Positions 49,641-51,394 of a stretch of 51,394 nt of DNA are shown here, piece by piece. Made by a program: the position numbers and the translations under genes. Location of the stretch: positions 1-51,394 of IMG/VR virus record IMGVR_UViG_3300028490_000011; one strand, 5' to 3'. A model generated the notes under the pieces. The model was not told the origin of the DNA, did no database searches, and saw only the letters and a program-made list of their open reading frames with translations. This DNA is from a virus. Numbering within the stretch: position 1 is the first letter of the stretch; the number at the start of each line of letters is the position of its first letter.

Positions 49641-50702
49641 TTACTTCTTATTGAAGTGTTTAAAAGTTTTAAGCTCTACCCCACCATGACCAATGCCACC
49701 ATATTCCTTGAAGTTTGCAAGTTTCTCAATCTTGTGGGTAGTACGGTTATACTCAGTGATGATTCCCTTCTTAGCGTTCTCTTCAAAGATTCTGTTTTTC
49801 TCGCAGTGAATATGTCGCTTAGTGGTATCTTCTTCGCCATCAACTAACTTAATGAATATCGCTACATCAGATTCATACTTGAGTATGTTACCACCATGAA
49901 AGTCGTATACGTCATTGAAGCTGTCCGACTTTGAAATCTGACCAATGATAATAATTAGTATGCCTAACTCTTTTTTTAGAGTCGCTAACATATCAACAAC
50001 CTCTTTCATTTTTCTGAACTCATCTGCTCCTGCATAAATTGAAATATAGGAATCAATAACAAATGCTCGTACACCATCATCAAACCTAGACTGTATAGAG
50101 TTTGCTAAATCCTGCAAGTCACGACTATGAAAATCAAGCGTCAAATTATCTGAATACTCGCTGTCCATAATCTTCTCTAATTTATTTTTGGCTTGTGGAC
50201 TAATCTCGTTAAAGAATTGTCTATCACCCATTTCAAACGAAAAGAACTGACTCTTTACGCTTTGAATAGCCAACGATGCTATAATATTTAATGCAAGTGT
50301 GGTCTTACCTACACCGGAGTCTGCACCAATAGAAATAAGTGAGTTACTGAATACGCCCTTACCATTGAAGAACTCATCATCTATCGCATTGATACCCAAT
50401 TTGTAGTAAGTGTCAATTACAACACCATCATCATCAGTTTCTAGTGTGTTATTCATACGCTCAAGGAACTCAGTAACAGTTTCATACTGACCAACTCTTC
50501 CGTAACGTATATCATCGTAATACTCAGTCACCTCATCATTAAGTTTACGCTTCTGCTTAATCATCTTCTCAGTTTCAGCAACGTACTCAGGCTTATTAAC
50601 ACGATAACCCATTACATTTGCAACAGTCTGTCTTTCGCCAATTACACGCACCAACTCATTATGTCGGTCTACAACATTTTTTACATTGTTATCTTTTGTC
50701 AT
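49641..50702 (-). CDS. DnaB-like replicative helicase
   Basis: 353 residues. RecA fold with Walker A GADSGVGKTT at 126-135, motif around LTLDFHSRDLQDLANSI, RAFVIDSYISIY, and Walker B-type LGILIIIIGQISK. Short compared with DnaB (about 470), because the N-terminal domain is reduced to about 80 helical residues. Unwinds DNA at the fork with the primase next door. Its first 204 bases of coding region reappear at 1-217. Confidence 0.85.
   Translation of the reverse strand: MTKDNNVKNVVDRHNELVRVIGERQTVANVMGYRVNKPEYVAETEKMIKQKRKLNDEVTEYYDDIRYGRVGQYETVTEFLERMNNTLETDDDGVVIDTYYKLGINAIDDEFFNGKGVFSNSLISIGADSGVGKTTLALNIIASLAIQSVKSQFFSFEMGDRQFFNEISPQAKNKLEKIMDSEYSDNLTLDFHSRDLQDLANSIQSRFDDGVRAFVIDSYISIYAGADEFRKMKEVVDMLATLKKELGILIIIIGQISKSDSFNDVYDFHGGNILKYESDVAIFIKLVDGEEDTTKRHIHCEKNRIFEENAKKGIITEYNRTTHKIEKLANFKEYGGIGHGGVELKTFKHFNKK
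50480..50683. repeat. Direct repeat, right copy (partner 1-204)
   Basis: Second copy of the 204-base repeat, lying inside the complete helicase gene. It marks the point where the ends of the window can be joined into a circle of about 50.5 kb. Confidence 0.95.
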
Positions 50703-51394
50703 TATAGTTTCCTTCTAATACCTTCGTATAGTTTAGTTCATTGAATATAAGCCAATCAAGGGTAAACCAATTTCCACTTTGAATCAAGCTACTTTGTTTT
50801 GCTATGTGCATACACTCAATAAGATTATCTAAAAACTCCTCATCGTTTAAAATTCGAGTTTTGATTTTTTTCATTCTAGTTGCATTTATTGTACGCACTT
50901 CATTTAGACCCGTCAACCTAGCATTAGTATTCCACACTTCAATAAACTCAGAAGCAGAAGGAATATAAGGAGTCGTATCTATGTCGGGATTAGCATCGCT
51001 AATTTCAGAAGTTATCTCTATCTTAGTATCAACATTACCAACATTATCAACTTTACCACTACCGTTAGACGTATCTCTTACTACCTTCTTACTACATTCG
51101 TAAGAAAGTCTAGGAGTTTCCTTCTTTTCTAGTGCCAAGAGGTATATCTCGGCTCTTTTTACTAAGTCACGTGAGAACTTATCCATGTCACTTTGCTCAA
51201 TAGGAAATCTCTTTGAAATTGGATTTCTTCCTGCATTAAAACCGAAGAATAGAACGAGACTTATCTCCATTTTCTTGTGGTACTTAGACACGCTAACCTG
51301 TAAACTACCACCTGTAAAATCGTATGGACTGTAGTTAGTATGCGAAGTTATAATATTATCTATTACATTATCTTCTCCATCATACACATTATCT
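50689..51394 (-). CDS. Replication loader-like protein, truncated at window edge
   Basis: At least 235 residues; the frame is open beyond 51394, so the N-terminus is missing. The C-terminal about 80 residues have the pattern of phage replication/loader proteins: EFIEVWNTNARLTGLNEVRTINATRMKKIKTRI, then GNWFTLDWLIFN and TKVLEGNYNDKR at the end. No similarity to the 210-920 protein, although both precede the helicase start. The linker around 51030-51056 is encoded by 9-base repeats. Confidence 0.7.
   Translation of the reverse strand, partial: DNVYDGEDNVIDNIITSHTNYSPYDFTGGSLQVSVSKYHKKMEISLVLFFGFNAGRNPISKRFPIEQSDMDKFSRDLVKRAEIYLLALEKKETPRLSYECSKKVVRDTSNGSGKVDNVGNVDTKIEITSEISDANPDIDTTPYIPSASEFIEVWNTNARLTGLNEVRTINATRMKKIKTRILNDEEFLDNLIECMHIAKQSSLIQSGNWFTLDWLIFNELNYTKVLEGNYNDKR
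51030..51056. repeat. Three 9-bp repeats in the alternative replication gene
   Basis: CAACATTAC, CAACATTAT and CAACTTTAC follow each other directly (51030-51056). They encode a VDNVGNVD linker. They may be origin iterons like those at 610-664, but are shorter and less exact. Confidence 0.4.

Noticed and set aside
1-51394. Temperate phage or prophage
   Set aside because: No integrase, excisionase, attachment site or cI-like repressor was found; only small RHH regulators are present.

Overview
The window reads as one almost complete genome of a tailed phage with a long non-contractile tail (siphovirus-like) infecting a low-GC Gram-negative bacterium. Evidence: a full head-neck-tail gene order with a 2045-residue tape measure and no sheath or contractile baseplate genes; small lipoproteins with lipoboxes and two peptidoglycan hydrolases, as expected for a Gram-negative envelope; no integrase or lysogeny repressor seen. 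Late promoters are mostly extended -10 elements (TGnTATAAT) without a clear -35, a style known from Campylobacterota, so such a host is a reasonable but unproven guess.

Layout: (1) 1-8860 is transcribed leftward. It holds a strong promoter PL (8915-8943), a 221-residue first gene ended by a hairpin terminator, an AT-rich untranslated stretch, a cassette of very short genes (several membrane peptides), an AAA+ ATPase with a partner protein, about a dozen small acidic unknowns coupled by 4-base overlaps, a GIY-YIG protein, a winged-helix replication protein and the first 72 codons of a DnaB-like helicase. (2) 8861-9277 is a divergent control region with PL, a consensus promoter PR (TTGACA-N17-TATAAT), inverted repeats and a G-rich tract. 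(3) 9278-39326 is the rightward late block: ribbon-helix-helix regulator, terminase small and large subunits, a structured intergenic RNA region, small genes, portal, scaffold, tRNA-like elements, major capsid protein, decoration-like proteins, lipoproteins, GH19 and GH24 lysins, neck proteins, tail tube, G/GT chaperones with a -1 frameshift, tape measure, distal tail proteins and two large adhesins. (4) A hairpin at 39333-39354 separates the convergent blocks. (5) 39361-51394 is leftward: dNTP pyrophosphohydrolase, small membrane proteins, a 27-cysteine zinc protein, DUF1064 nuclease, Dda-like helicase, putative ssDNA-binding protein, YqaJ exonuclease, Erf annealing protein, primase, replicative helicase and a truncated replication protein.

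Bases 1-204 repeat 50480-50683 with three synonymous differences. Joining the ends there gives a circular or circularly permuted genome of about 50.5 kb with one continuous leftward early region and one rightward late region; the last ~700 bases (a different replication protein) then look like an alternative allele of the 210-920 gene. The most unusual features are this pair of alternative replication modules, iteron-like repeats inside the replication gene, two aberrant tRNA-like elements between scaffold and capsid genes, a set of GGA-loop hairpins in the scaffold and capsid leaders, and structured RNA downstream of the terminase.
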